64,000 bases of DNA from an uncultured Bacteroidales bacterium (GTDB lineage Bacteria; Bacteroidota; Bacteroidia; Bacteroidales; Paludibacteraceae). The DNA lies in NCBI GenBank assembly GCA_902784585.1, contig CACZVM010000001.1:124001-188000 (forward strand), read 5' to 3'. Made by a program: the position numbers and the translations under genes. Under the pieces are notes generated by a model, which worked only from the letters and a program-made list of their open reading frames with translations, ran no database searches and was not told where the DNA came from. Shown piece after piece: positions 15,563 through 24,148 of the stretch (position 1 is its first letter; each line of letters opens with the position of its first letter).

Positions 15563-17164
15563 ATGATAAAGAAATACGATTTTCTGATTATTGGCGGTGG
15601 TGTTGCCGGAATGAGTTTTGCGCTCAAGGTGGCGCGTGCCGGTAAGTATACGATTGCGTTGTGTTGCAAGACCACGCTGGAAGAAGCCAATACAGCCAAA
15701 GCACAAGGAGGTATAGCCTCAGTAACCAATCTGCTGGTTGATGATTTCGACAAGCATATCCACGACACCATGGTAGCCGGTGACTGGCTCAGCGACCCCG
15801 CAGCCGTCGAGCAGGTGGTCAGAAATGCACCGGACGGCATTCGCGAGTTGGTGGAGTGGGGTGTCAACTTCGACAAGAAAGACGATGGTGCTTTCGATCT
15901 TCATCGTGAGGGTGGCCACTCGGAGTTCCGTATCCTGCATCATGCCGATGACACGGGGGCGGAGATCCAACGCGGACTGATGGCTGCCGTGCGCAGCAAC
16001 CCGCAGATAGATGTGCTGGAGAACCATTTCGCCGTGGAGATCATCACCCAGCACCACTTGGGCGTTCGTGTCACCCATCGTACTCCTGACATCGAGTGCT
16101 ATGGTGCCTATGTCCTTAATCCCAAGACACAGAAGATCGACACCTATCTGAGTCGTGTCACCCTGATGGCTACAGGTGGTACGGGAGCCGTCTATGCCAC
16201 CACTACCAACCCCGAGATTGCCACCGGCGACGGTATAGCTATGGTGCATCGCGCCAAGGGTGTCATCAAGGATATGGAGTTCGTCCAGTTCCATCCCACC
16301 AGCCTGTTCAACCCCGCTGAGACTCATCCCGCATATCTGATCACCGAGGCGATGCGTGGCTACGGAGGTATCCTGCGCCTGCCTAACGGTGAGGAGTTCA
16401 TGCAGAAATACGACCCGCGTCTGTCCTTGGCCCCTCGCGACATCGTCGCACGTGCCATCGACAATGAGATGAAGATACATGCTATCGATCATGTCTGCTT
16501 GGATGTCACGCACAAGGATCCCGAGGAGACCAAGCATCATTTCCCTAATATCTACGCCAAATGCCTGAGTATAGGCATCAACATCACCAAGCAGTATATC
16601 CCTGTGGCACCCTGTGCTCACTATATGTGCGGTGGTATCAAGGTCGATCTGGACGGCCAGTCTTCCATACGCCGCCTGTATGCTGTAGGCGAGTGTTCCT
16701 GCACGGGCCTGCACGGTGGTAACCGTCTGGCCAGCAACTCGCTCATAGAGGCGGTCGTCTATGCCGATGCAGCAGCCCGTCATAGCCTCAGCGTGATAGA
16801 CAGCTACGGCTTCAACGACAAGATCCCTGCATGGAACGACGAGGGAACGCTGAGCAACGAAGAGCGCGTGCTCATCGCGCAGGACGTAAAAGAGGTCGGA
16901 CAGATCATGTCCACCTACGTGGGCATCGTCCGCTCCGACTTGCGTCTCCACCGTGCGTGGGAACGACTCGACCTGCTCTACGAAGAGACCGAAGACCTCT
17001 TTAAGCGCGTCAAGGCCACCAAGGAGATATGCGAACTCAGAAACATGATCAACGTTGGCTATCTCATCACCCGTCAGGCTCTTGAACGCAAGGAGAGCCG
17101 CGGACTGCATTACTCCATCGATTATCCGCGTACAGCCGACGATCATCCGCAAGAGGTATGGTAG
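15563..17164 (+). CDS. nadB: L-aspartate oxidase
   Basis: FAD enzyme that oxidises L-aspartate to iminoaspartate, the first step of de novo NAD synthesis. Under anaerobic conditions fumarate can serve as acceptor. 533 residues. Seen: FAD-binding IIGGGVAGMSFALKVA, AKAQGGIASV, LHREGGHSEFRILHHAD, LMATGGTGAVY, LAPRDIVARAID, and the C-terminal FAD site GECSCTGLHGGNRLASNSL. The start follows from the promoter box. No nadA or nadC is nearby in the window. The 3' end overlaps the next gene by 7 nt. Confidence 0.95.
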   Translation: MIKKYDFLIIGGGVAGMSFALKVARAGKYTIALCCKTTLEEANTAKAQGGIASVTNLLVDDFDKHIHDTMVAGDWLSDPAAVEQVVRNAPDGIRELVEWGVNFDKKDDGAFDLHREGGHSEFRILHHADDTGAEIQRGLMAAVRSNPQIDVLENHFAVEIITQHHLGVRVTHRTPDIECYGAYVLNPKTQKIDTYLSRVTLMATGGTGAVYATTTNPEIATGDGIAMVHRAKGVIKDMEFVQFHPTSLFNPAETHPAYLITEAMRGYGGILRLPNGEEFMQKYDPRLSLAPRDIVARAIDNEMKIHAIDHVCLDVTHKDPEETKHHFPNIYAKCLSIGINITKQYIPVAPCAHYMCGGIKVDLDGQSSIRRLYAVGECSCTGLHGGNRLASNSLIEAVVYADAAARHSLSVIDSYGFNDKIPAWNDEGTLSNEERVLIAQDVKEVGQIMSTYVGIVRSDLRLHRAWERLDLLYEETEDLFKRVKATKEICELRNMINVGYLITRQALERKESRGLHYSIDYPRTADDHPQEVW

Positions 17165-17940
17165 CCCTTTCCTTACATAGCGTTGTGCCCGTCCGTGCCG
17201 AAGCGCGAGAGGGCGCCGAACAACTGACGCAGATGTTATTCGGAGAGACGTGCGTCGTGCTGGAGCAACAGCCCCGTTGGATGCGTATCCGGTTGGATCT
17301 GGACGGTCAGGAAGGATGGGTGGATCGGAAGATGATCGCGCCGATGACGCAGCAAGAAGCTGCGGACTACATGGCCGCTTATGCCCGGGCGGCACAGGTG
17401 GTGTTCCCCGTTGCTTATGCCGTGAGCGAGAACAACGGACAGACCATCCCTCTGACTGCCGGCACGCGTCTTCCCCATTATGAGGATGGCCGATTCGAGG
17501 TCTTGGGCGTAGCTTTTCGCATCGACCCGACGATGGTTGCTCACCAACCCTTGTCACTCGATCTGCAGACGCTGCAGCAGACGGTTCGTTTCTTCCTCAA
17601 CGTACCCTATCTATGGGGAGGAAAGAATGCCTTGGGCATGGACTGCTCAGGCTTCACCCAGATTGTCATGAGCCTGTTTGGTAAGCCGCTGTTGCGTAAT
17701 GCCTCCGAGCAGGCTACGCAGGGACAAGCCATAACGCACCTCAGCGAGGCGCAGGCAGGCGACCTGGTCTTCTTCGACCATGAGGACGGACGCATCTCCC
17801 ACGTAGGCATCGTCCTGGATAGCGAACGCGTCATCCACTGTTCGGGACGCGTCAAGGTGGAGAAACTCGACCAAACAGGCATTTACTCCGTCGAACAAGG
17901 CGATTATACACATCATCTGGTACAAATACGCAGAGTATAA
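17158..17940 (+). CDS. NlpC/P60 (C40) cysteine peptidase with SH3-like N-terminus
   Basis: 260 residues. Residues about 8-60 form a bacterial SH3-like domain (VVPVRAEAREGAEQL ... GQEGWVD). An NlpC/P60 domain follows from about 140, with catalytic Cys163 in MDCSGFTQIV, His215 in ISHVGIVL and a third polar residue, His227, in VIHCSG. Such enzymes cut gamma-D-Glu-(meso)DAP or related bonds in cell-wall peptides. No clear signal peptide is present, so action on imported muropeptides in the cytoplasm is as likely as periplasmic wall turnover. It overlaps nadB by 7 nt. Confidence 0.85.
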   Translation: MVALSLHSVVPVRAEAREGAEQLTQMLFGETCVVLEQQPRWMRIRLDLDGQEGWVDRKMIAPMTQQEAADYMAAYARAAQVVFPVAYAVSENNGQTIPLTAGTRLPHYEDGRFEVLGVAFRIDPTMVAHQPLSLDLQTLQQTVRFFLNVPYLWGGKNALGMDCSGFTQIVMSLFGKPLLRNASEQATQGQAITHLSEAQAGDLVFFDHEDGRISHVGIVLDSERVIHCSGRVKVEKLDQTGIYSVEQGDYTHHLVQIRRV

Positions 17941-17983
17941 GTACCCGGTATAAATACCCAAGAAACGATTAACCAACCATACC

Positions 17984-19471
17984 ATGGCTGACATTTATTC
18001 GATTGTTACTTCCCAACAACTGAGTTACGAACAGAAAGTAGTGGCGCTCGCACACGCAGCCGAAGATACCCTCTCGGTGCTGCCGATGCCGGAGCGTACC
18101 AAATACTATTTTGAGAAAGGCGTCATATGCAATCTCAACGAAGGAAATGCGCCCTATCGGCCGCGTTATATCATGCCTGATTATGCCAAAGCCGTGCGTC
18201 AGGGCGTGAAGTTCCTTCAACTCGACCCGCCGCAGAACTTCGATGAACTGCTCACCTTCCTGCAGGTGTTATACCGCCATGTGCCTTCTATCACCACTTA
18301 TCCGGTCTTCCTCGGAGACTTGGACGCACTGATCGAACCGTTCATCACCGATCTGAGTGATGAAGAGGTGAAGCGCAAGTTGCGTCTGTTCCTCATTTAT
18401 CTGGATCGTACCATCACCGATTCTTTCTGCCACGCCAACCTCGGGCCGCAAGCCACACGCGCCGGACGATTGATCATGGAGGTGGATCGTGAACTGGAAC
18501 AGGCTGTACCCAACCTGACCCTTAAGTATGATCCTGCTATTACACCCGACGACTTCGCCGAACAGGCCATCTATACTTCACTCTGCGTAGCCAACCCTGC
18601 TATCTGCAACGACGTGCTCAACCGTAACACATATGATCGCTACGGTATTTCTTCGTGCTATAACATCCTTCCTATCGCCGGCGGTAGTTATACGCTGACG
18701 CGTCTCGTGCTGCCTAAGTTGGCTGCCTTGACGGATGATAAAGAGCATTTCTTGAAGCAGCTGCTGCCCGAGGCTATGCGCTGCATGGCCGATTATATGT
18801 CTGCGCGTATCCGCTTCATCGTGGAGGAGTCGGGCTTCTTCGAGAGCCATTTCCTGGCCACCGAGGGACTCGTAGAGCGTGACCGCTTTGTGGCGATGTT
18901 CGGACTCGTGGGACTGGCCGAGGCTGCCAATCATTTTGCCAATGGCAAGAAGTACGGCACCGATGCCGAGGCAGATGCCGTGGCGGAGCAGATTATGGAG
19001 ACCATCACCGCCTTTGTGAACGAGTATGAGTGCCCCTACTGCGAGATAGCGAACCATCGTCTGTTGCTCCATGCACAGGTAGGTATTGATACCGATTATG
19101 GCATCACTTCCGGTATCCGTATCCCCGTGGGCGATGAACCCGAGTCCATCTACGATCATCTGCGTCATTCGTCCCGTTTCCATCGCTTTATTCCTACGGG
19201 TTGTTCCGATATCCTGCCGTTCGACATCACCGGCAAGCAAAATCCTGCCGCCGTGCTCGACATCATCAAGGGAGCCTTCTCTCTCGGACAGAAATATATC
19301 GCTTTCTATGCCTCCGATTCGGATCTGGTACGTATCACCGGTTATCTGGTGAAACGTTCGGAGATAGACAAGTGGAACAGCGGACAGGCGGTGCTGCAGA
19401 ACACCACCCAACTGGGTGCTCCTACCTACGCATCGGCTCATCTGGCTAATCGTAAAGTGCGTGGCGTATAA
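17984..19471 (+). CDS. yjjI: YjjI-type glycyl-radical enzyme
   Basis: 495 residues. Similar in layout to the YjjI family (DUF3029), glycyl-radical enzymes of unknown substrate. A candidate glycyl-radical loop is RITGYLVKR (Gly about residue 452), and a candidate active-site Cys lies in YGISSCYNILPIAGGSY. The stretch EYECPYCEIANHRLL may bind metal. It is active only under anoxic conditions and must be converted to the radical form by a radical-SAM activase, which is encoded 2 nt downstream. The gene is preceded by the C40 peptidase gene (43 nt gap) and likely belongs to the nadB transcript. Confidence 0.8.
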   Translation: MADIYSIVTSQQLSYEQKVVALAHAAEDTLSVLPMPERTKYYFEKGVICNLNEGNAPYRPRYIMPDYAKAVRQGVKFLQLDPPQNFDELLTFLQVLYRHVPSITTYPVFLGDLDALIEPFITDLSDEEVKRKLRLFLIYLDRTITDSFCHANLGPQATRAGRLIMEVDRELEQAVPNLTLKYDPAITPDDFAEQAIYTSLCVANPAICNDVLNRNTYDRYGISSCYNILPIAGGSYTLTRLVLPKLAALTDDKEHFLKQLLPEAMRCMADYMSARIRFIVEESGFFESHFLATEGLVERDRFVAMFGLVGLAEAANHFANGKKYGTDAEADAVAEQIMETITAFVNEYECPYCEIANHRLLLHAQVGIDTDYGITSGIRIPVGDEPESIYDHLRHSSRFHRFIPTGCSDILPFDITGKQNPAAVLDIIKGAFSLGQKYIAFYASDSDLVRITGYLVKRSEIDKWNSGQAVLQNTTQLGAPTYASAHLANRKVRGV

Positions 19472-19473
19472 CG

Positions 19474-20193
19474 ATGGCACTTGTCAGAAAAATCATTCCG
19501 CAATCTACAGTGGACGGCCCGGGTAACCGCACGGCTGTCTTTCTTCAGGGATGCAACATCCGTTGTGCTTATTGCCATAATCCCGAAACGCAGGCGATCC
19601 ACGATGCGGAGGCACGTGAGATGAGCGTGGAGGAAGTGATGGCGGAGGTGCGCAAGGGTATTCCTTTCATCCGTGGCATCACTGTCTCCGGCGGCGAGTG
19701 TATGCTGCAGGCCGCTTTCTTAACGGAGTTGTTTGCGGCAGTACGGGGCTTGTCTGTAGAAACCGGTCATCCTCTGACTTGCTTGATAGACAGTAATGGT
19801 ACGATACCTTTCGCACATCATCCGGAGTTGATGGCATATTGTGATGGGGTCATGTTGGATGTCAAGGCCTGGGATGCGGATGTCTATCATCGCTTGACAC
19901 TCTCGCCGGACAACGAGGTGGTGAAAGAGAATCTGCGATGGCTCCTTCAGCATGACAAACTGACCGAAGTGCGCATCGTCTGTCTGCCGCAGCAGGCGGT
20001 AGTCACTACTGATGTAGCGGACAACTTGCGGCACATAGCAGACGTCTTTGCCGAGGCAGGCAAAAGAGTGCCGGTTCGGCTGCTGCGTTTTCGTCCTTAT
20101 GGGGTAGTGGGTGAGTTGGCAGATACGCCTTCCACCTCTGATACAGAAATGAGCGATTATGCATCTCTTGCACAATCGCTCGGTCTATTCTGA
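19474..20193 (+). CDS. yjjW: YjjW-type glycyl-radical enzyme activating protein (radical SAM)
   Basis: 239 residues. The radical-SAM [4Fe-4S] site is CNIRCAYCHNPE (Cys 27, 31, 34; C-x3-C-x2-C), and ITVSGGECMLQ is the SAM-contact motif. It abstracts hydrogen from the glycine of its partner YjjI, encoded just upstream (2-nt gap). It lacks the additional 8-Cys ferredoxin insert that many activases carry and resembles short pyruvate-formate-lyase activases. Its stop is 2 nt from the convergent tRNA-Leu; no terminator fits in between. Confidence 0.85.
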   Translation: MALVRKIIPQSTVDGPGNRTAVFLQGCNIRCAYCHNPETQAIHDAEAREMSVEEVMAEVRKGIPFIRGITVSGGECMLQAAFLTELFAAVRGLSVETGHPLTCLIDSNGTIPFAHHPELMAYCDGVMLDVKAWDADVYHRLTLSPDNEVVKENLRWLLQHDKLTEVRIVCLPQQAVVTTDVADNLRHIADVFAEAGKRVPVRLLRFRPYGVVGELADTPSTSDTEMSDYASLAQSLGLF

Positions 20194-20195
20194 TT

Positions 20196-20284
20196 TGGTA
20201 CCGCGAGCCGGGGTCGAACCGGCACAGCCATCACTGGCCAAAGGATTTTAAGTCCTTCGTGTCTACCTATTCCACCATCGCGGC
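20196..20284 (-). tRNA. tRNA-Leu (anticodon UAA)
   Basis: 89 nt on the minus strand with encoded CCA (20198-20196). Acceptor arms GCCGCGA/TCGCGGT pair over 7 bp with a terminal G-U. The anticodon stem AAGGA/TCCTT holds the loop CTTAAAA, giving UAA. A long variable arm fits class II tRNA-Leu. The promoter at 20298-20330 places transcription start only a few nt upstream of the mature 5' end. Confidence 0.95.
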
Positions 20285-20297
20285 CGGTAAATCGGCT

Positions 20298-20330
20298 GCA
20301 AAAGTACTGCTTTTTTTTGACATACGCAAA
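20298..20330 (-). promoter_or_regulatory. Promoter of tRNA-Leu
   Basis: Minus strand: TTTGCGTATGTC (-33) and TACTTTTGC (-7), 24 nt apart. The -33 side abuts the phoH stop codon (20331-20333), so the tRNA promoter fills the whole gap. Confidence 0.75.
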
Positions 20331-21275
20331 TTATATGTCATTTTTCTTGGAATTTTCGTAAGCGGCTACGATGTGTTTCACCAGCGGGTGACGCACTATA
20401 TCCCGTTCGTTGAAGCAGATGAGGCTGATGCCCTTGATACCCCGGAAACGCTCCATGGCATCACGTAGGCCCGACTTCTGGGTAGGCGGTAGGTCAATCT
20501 GCGTCATATCGCCCGTGACGATCATCTTGCTGCCGAACCCAAGGCGGGTAAGAAACATCTTGAGTTGCAACGCGGTGGTGTTTTGTGCTTCGTCCAGGAT
20601 CACTACTGCGTCCGACAGAGTGCGTCCGCGCATGAAGGCCAGCGGAGCGATTTGTATCGTTCCCTTCTCCATATATTCCGCCAGTTTGGCGGCAGGAATC
20701 ATGTCCTGAAGTGCATCGTAGAGCGGTTGTAGGTACGGGTCGATCTTCTCCTTCATGTCACCTGGCAGAAATCCAAGTTTCTCTCCGGCCTCTACTGCCG
20801 GACGCGAGAGAATGATACGTCTTACCTCACGGTTCTTCAGCGCCCGTACGGCCAGTGCGATGGCTGTGTAGGTCTTACCGCTTCCGGCCGGTCCTACTGC
20901 AAAAAGCAAGTCGTTCTCATCGTAGGCCTTCACCAGTGCCTGTTGGTTCTCCGAGCGGGCATAGATAGACTTACCGTTGACGCCGTGTAGTATCAGGTTG
21001 TCAGTAGCCTGTTCGTGCGGCCGGTCGCCACGCAACAGCATCAAGATGTCTTGTTCCGTCAACCGGTTGTTGCGGATACAGAAATCCTGGCATAGCTGCA
21101 GCGAGTGCTCAAAATGCTCGATGGCTTTTTCTGCACCTGTCACCTTCACCTGATAGCCGCGTGCCACAACGCGTACGTCAGGATGCTGGTTCTTCAGGCA
21201 GAGGATATTGGTGTTATTCACCCCGTAGAAGGTAGGTGTATCGAGGGAGTCGCTCAGTGATAGTATTTTGTCCAT
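20331..21275 (-). CDS. phoH: PhoH-family ATPase
   Basis: 314 residues, the usual PhoH/YbeZ length. Walker A GPAGSGKT (128-135), Walker B VVILDEAQN (224-232), and a sensor-like MIVTGDMTQIDLP. PhoH-like proteins are RNA-linked ATPases, in many bacteria paired with the endoribonuclease YbeY in rRNA maturation; ybeY is not adjacent here. The start overlaps the end of the upstream HsdR_N gene by 62 nt, so a slightly later start is possible. Last gene of the HD-lpx-glnS run. Confidence 0.9.
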   Translation of the reverse strand: MDKILSLSDSLDTPTFYGVNNTNILCLKNQHPDVRVVARGYQVKVTGAEKAIEHFEHSLQLCQDFCIRNNRLTEQDILMLLRGDRPHEQATDNLILHGVNGKSIYARSENQQALVKAYDENDLLFAVGPAGSGKTYTAIALAVRALKNREVRRIILSRPAVEAGEKLGFLPGDMKEKIDPYLQPLYDALQDMIPAAKLAEYMEKGTIQIAPLAFMRGRTLSDAVVILDEAQNTTALQLKMFLTRLGFGSKMIVTGDMTQIDLPPTQKSGLRDAMERFRGIKGISLICFNERDIVRHPLVKHIVAAYENSKKNDI

Positions 21276-21642
21276 TAGATGATAGAGTTACAAAAATGAT
21301 CTGTGGTCCGTTGTATAATAACAGATAAGGAACGTTGAGTTTTCTGTTGTATGTGATAGCTTGATCGAGTGTCTTTTGTGTCAGAGGCACCGTTTCGGCT
21401 TTACATTCGATGAGCATAAGGGGCAGCATCTGTCTGTCATAAACCACGGCGTCGCATCTTTTCTTGGTGGTTCCTACCGTGATAGCCTGTTCCACCGCGA
21501 TAAGCGAGGCGGGGAAACCAAGTTGCTCCACCAGGCGGTGAAGCAACTGCTGGCGAACCCACTCTTCGGGAGTCAGACGCACCCAGCGGTGACGCCACTC
21601 ACAGAAGATCTGTTCCTTGCTGTTGAAAACGCGTGTTCTCAC
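21214..21642 (-). CDS. HsdR_N-like nuclease-fold protein
   Basis: 142 residues resembling the N-terminal nuclease domain of type I restriction R subunits (Pfam HSDR_N_2), present here without helicase or HsdM/HsdS. The PD-(D/E)xK-type core is visible as EQAITVGTTKKRCDAVVYDR and LMLIECKAE (Asp ... Glu-x-Lys). A lone copy near phoH or glnS is common in this phylum and need not mean restriction; DNA repair or housekeeping is possible. It lies between glnS (20-nt gap) and phoH (overlap) in one operon. Confidence 0.75.
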   Translation of the reverse strand: MRTRVFNSKEQIFCEWRHRWVRLTPEEWVRQQLLHRLVEQLGFPASLIAVEQAITVGTTKKRCDAVVYDRQMLPLMLIECKAETVPLTQKTLDQAITYNRKLNVPYLLLYNGPQIIFVTLSSNGQNTITERLPRYTYLLRGE

Positions 21643-21661
21643 TTCTTAGCCGCAGGCACGA

Positions 21662-23407
21662 TTATTTCAGGTAGTTGTCCTTGAGCGAACAAGTGCGGTT
21701 GAGAACAAGTTTCTCGCTGGTGGTATCCGGATCCACCACGAAATAGCCCTGTTTGAGGAGTTGGTAGTGGTTTTCCTGCTCGATACCATCCACGAGAACG
21801 GGTGCGTGCAGTTCGCTGCGGAGAGCGCCTTCCACTTTGGCGGTAACGACCTTGAGGCTCTCGGGGTTCAAGAGATCGCGGAAGTCACCTTCTTCAGCGG
21901 CAGGGTTCTCCACTGCAAAGAGACGGTCGTAGAGGCGTACCTCGGCATCCAAACCGCTGCGGCACTCCACCCAGTTGATCGTCGCTTTGGTCTTACGATT
22001 ACCGCCTTCCGTACCGGACTTGCTGTCCGGGTCGTAGGTGGCATAGACAGTGGTGATACGTCCTTCTGCATCTTTCTCACAGCCTGTTGCCTGGATGATA
22101 TACGACGATTTGAGGCGCACCTCACGTCCACCGGGGCTGAGGCGGAAGAACTTGTTGTCGGCTTCCTCCAGGAAGTCACCGCGTTCGATCCATAACTCTC
22201 TACCGAAACGTATCTCGCGTGTACCGAGTTCATCATGTCCGTCGATATTCTCAGCGGTGAGTGTCTCGCCTTCGCCCTCATAGTTGGTGATGATAAGTTT
22301 GACGGGGTCGAAGATCGCACATACACGCGGAGCAGTCTCTTTGAGGTTCTCACGAATGACATGTTCCAGCAGTCCTTGGTCGATCATACCCTCTACCTTG
22401 GTGTAGCCGATGCGATCCATGAAGTCGCGGATGGCCTGTGGGGTGTATCCGCGGCGGCGCAGACCACAGACGGTCGGCATGCGCGGGTCGTCCCAACCGG
22501 CAACGAGGCCCTCTTGTACGAGCTGGAGCATCTTGCGCTTCGACATGACGGTATAGGTGATGTTGAGGCGGTTGAACTCACGCTGTTTTGGGCGATAGTC
22601 CGGGCCGTAAGGAGAGAGGCCGCAGAAGTTAGGACCGCTGAACTGGTCGATGAAGTAATCGTATAGCGGACGGTGCACCTCAAACTCGAGCGTACAGATA
22701 GAGTGGGTCACACCCTCGAAATAGTCAGACTGGCCATGTGCGAAGTCGTACATCGGGTACACATTCCATTGGCGTCCGGTGCGATGGTGAGGATGGGTAG
22801 TGATGATACGATAGATGATAGGATCACGGAAGTGCATGTTTGGATTGCTCATGTCAATCTTGGCACGCAGCACCATCTTTCCGTCCTCTATCTCGCCTCG
22901 CTGCATCGCTTCGAACAGGCGCAGGTTCTCTTCTATAGGACGATCGCGGTAGGGCGATGCCACACCGGGTTCGGTAGGCGTACCCTTTTGTTCTGCTATT
23001 TGTTCTGCTGTCTGCTCGTCTACATAGGCTTTGCCTTCTTTGATGAAACGGATAGCCAGGTCGTAGAGCTGCTGGAAATAATCAGAAGCGTAGTAGATCT
23101 GTCCCCAACGGAAACCCAACCAGCGGATATCCCGCTCGATGGTCTCTACATATTCGGTGTCCTCTTTGGCGGGGTTGGTGTCATCAAAGCGCAGGTTGCA
23201 GATACCGTTATATTTCTCAGCGATACCGAAGTCCATGCAGATGGCCTTGACGTGACCGATATGCAGGTAGCCGTTCGGCTCCGGCGGAAAACGCGTCTGG
23301 ATGCGTCCGTCGTTCACTCCTTCAGCGAGGTCTTTCTCTACAATCTGCTCAATAAAATTGAGACTTTTCTCTTCTTTGCCTGCCGGCACGATTGTTTCAG
23401 TTTCCAT
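21662..23407 (-). CDS. glnS: Glutaminyl-tRNA synthetase
   Basis: 581 residues; class Ib synthetase that charges tRNA-Gln directly. Motifs are FPPEPNGYLHIGHVKA (HIGH at 49-52), LRFDDTNP, RKMLQL following VMSKRK (KMSKS-like), and a C-terminal anticodon-binding beta-barrel domain. A dedicated GlnRS means this organism need not rely on the GatCAB amidotransferase route for Gln-tRNA. It follows lpxA by 24 nt in the HD-lpxD-lpxC-lpxA-glnS run. Confidence 0.96.
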   Translation of the reverse strand: METETIVPAGKEEKSLNFIEQIVEKDLAEGVNDGRIQTRFPPEPNGYLHIGHVKAICMDFGIAEKYNGICNLRFDDTNPAKEDTEYVETIERDIRWLGFRWGQIYYASDYFQQLYDLAIRFIKEGKAYVDEQTAEQIAEQKGTPTEPGVASPYRDRPIEENLRLFEAMQRGEIEDGKMVLRAKIDMSNPNMHFRDPIIYRIITTHPHHRTGRQWNVYPMYDFAHGQSDYFEGVTHSICTLEFEVHRPLYDYFIDQFSGPNFCGLSPYGPDYRPKQREFNRLNITYTVMSKRKMLQLVQEGLVAGWDDPRMPTVCGLRRRGYTPQAIRDFMDRIGYTKVEGMIDQGLLEHVIRENLKETAPRVCAIFDPVKLIITNYEGEGETLTAENIDGHDELGTREIRFGRELWIERGDFLEEADNKFFRLSPGGREVRLKSSYIIQATGCEKDAEGRITTVYATYDPDSKSGTEGGNRKTKATINWVECRSGLDAEVRLYDRLFAVENPAAEEGDFRDLLNPESLKVVTAKVEGALRSELHAPVLVDGIEQENHYQLLKQGYFVVDPDTTSEKLVLNRTCSLKDNYLK

Positions 23408-23431
23408 ATGTTTGTCTGTATATTTAATCGA

Positions 23432-24148
23432 TTATGCTTTCACGATGCCTCTGGAGGAGTTGCGAATGAAGTTCACGATGGCATCGCGTTCGGCACTCTG
23501 GGGCATGTTCGCCTCAATATGATCGAGTGCCTGGGTAGTGTTCATGCCGCCCTGATAGATGAGGCGGTACACCTCCTGGATCGTATGTATCTGTTCTGGC
23601 GTAAAGCCGCGGCGGTTCAGACCTATAGAGTTGATGCCGCAATAGGCGATCGGTTCGCGTGCCGCAATGACGTAGGGCGGGATATCTTTGTTGATCTTCG
23701 ATCCTCCCTGAATCATCACGTGGCTACCGATGTGACTGAACTGGTGTACCAATGTTCCGCCTCCTATAATGGCATAGTCGTCTATCTCCACTTCACCGGC
23801 CAGTTGCGTAGCATTGGACATGATGATGTTGTTGCCTAACACGCAGTCATGTGCCACGTGGCAGTACGCCATGATGAGGTTGTTGTTGCCGATAACAGTC
23901 TTGCCTTTGCTGGCTGTGCCACGATGGATAGTGACGAACTCACGCAGCACGCAGTTGTCACCGATGATAGTCCAAGTCTCTTCGCCGCGATACTTAAGAT
24001 CTTGCGGTACAGCACCGATGACGGCAGAGGGGAAGACATGACAGTTGTCGCCAAGGATGACATTGTCATCAATATACGCAAAGGCATCAATGGTGACATT
24101 TTTGCCTAATTGAGCTTTATGGCTCACATATGCTAACGGACTAATCAT
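23432..24148 (-). CDS. lpxA: UDP-GlcNAc acyltransferase (lipid A step 1)
   Basis: 239 residues of left-handed beta-helix hexapeptide repeats (for example IGDNCVLREFVTIHRG, IGNNNLIMAYCHVAHDC), with the catalytic His in the AYCHVAHDC region and the C-terminal helical lobe. It transfers a 3-hydroxyacyl chain from ACP to UDP-GlcNAc in the cytoplasm. The ATG overlaps the lpxC stop (TAATG), which fixes the start at 24148 against a longer frame from 24187. Order lpxD-lpxC-lpxA is typical for the phylum. Confidence 0.95.
   Translation of the reverse strand: MISPLAYVSHKAQLGKNVTIDAFAYIDDNVILGDNCHVFPSAVIGAVPQDLKYRGEETWTIIGDNCVLREFVTIHRGTASKGKTVIGNNNLIMAYCHVAHDCVLGNNIIMSNATQLAGEVEIDDYAIIGGGTLVHQFSHIGSHVMIQGGSKINKDIPPYVIAAREPIAYCGINSIGLNRRGFTPEQIHTIQEVYRLIYQGGMNTTQALDHIEANMPQSAERDAIVNFIRNSSRGIVKA

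Noticed and set aside
15719..17557. A 612-codon open frame on the minus strand
   Set aside because: It lies antisense to nadB and the NlpC/P60 gene, which have clear motifs; it has no recognisable domain and no promoter, and is a by-product of codon use.
20196..20284. An integration site at tRNA-Leu
   Set aside because: No integrase, no direct repeat of the tRNA 3' end and no foreign-looking block next to it.
21214..21642. A type I restriction system
   Set aside because: Only the HsdR_N-like domain is present; no helicase, methylase or specificity genes are nearby.
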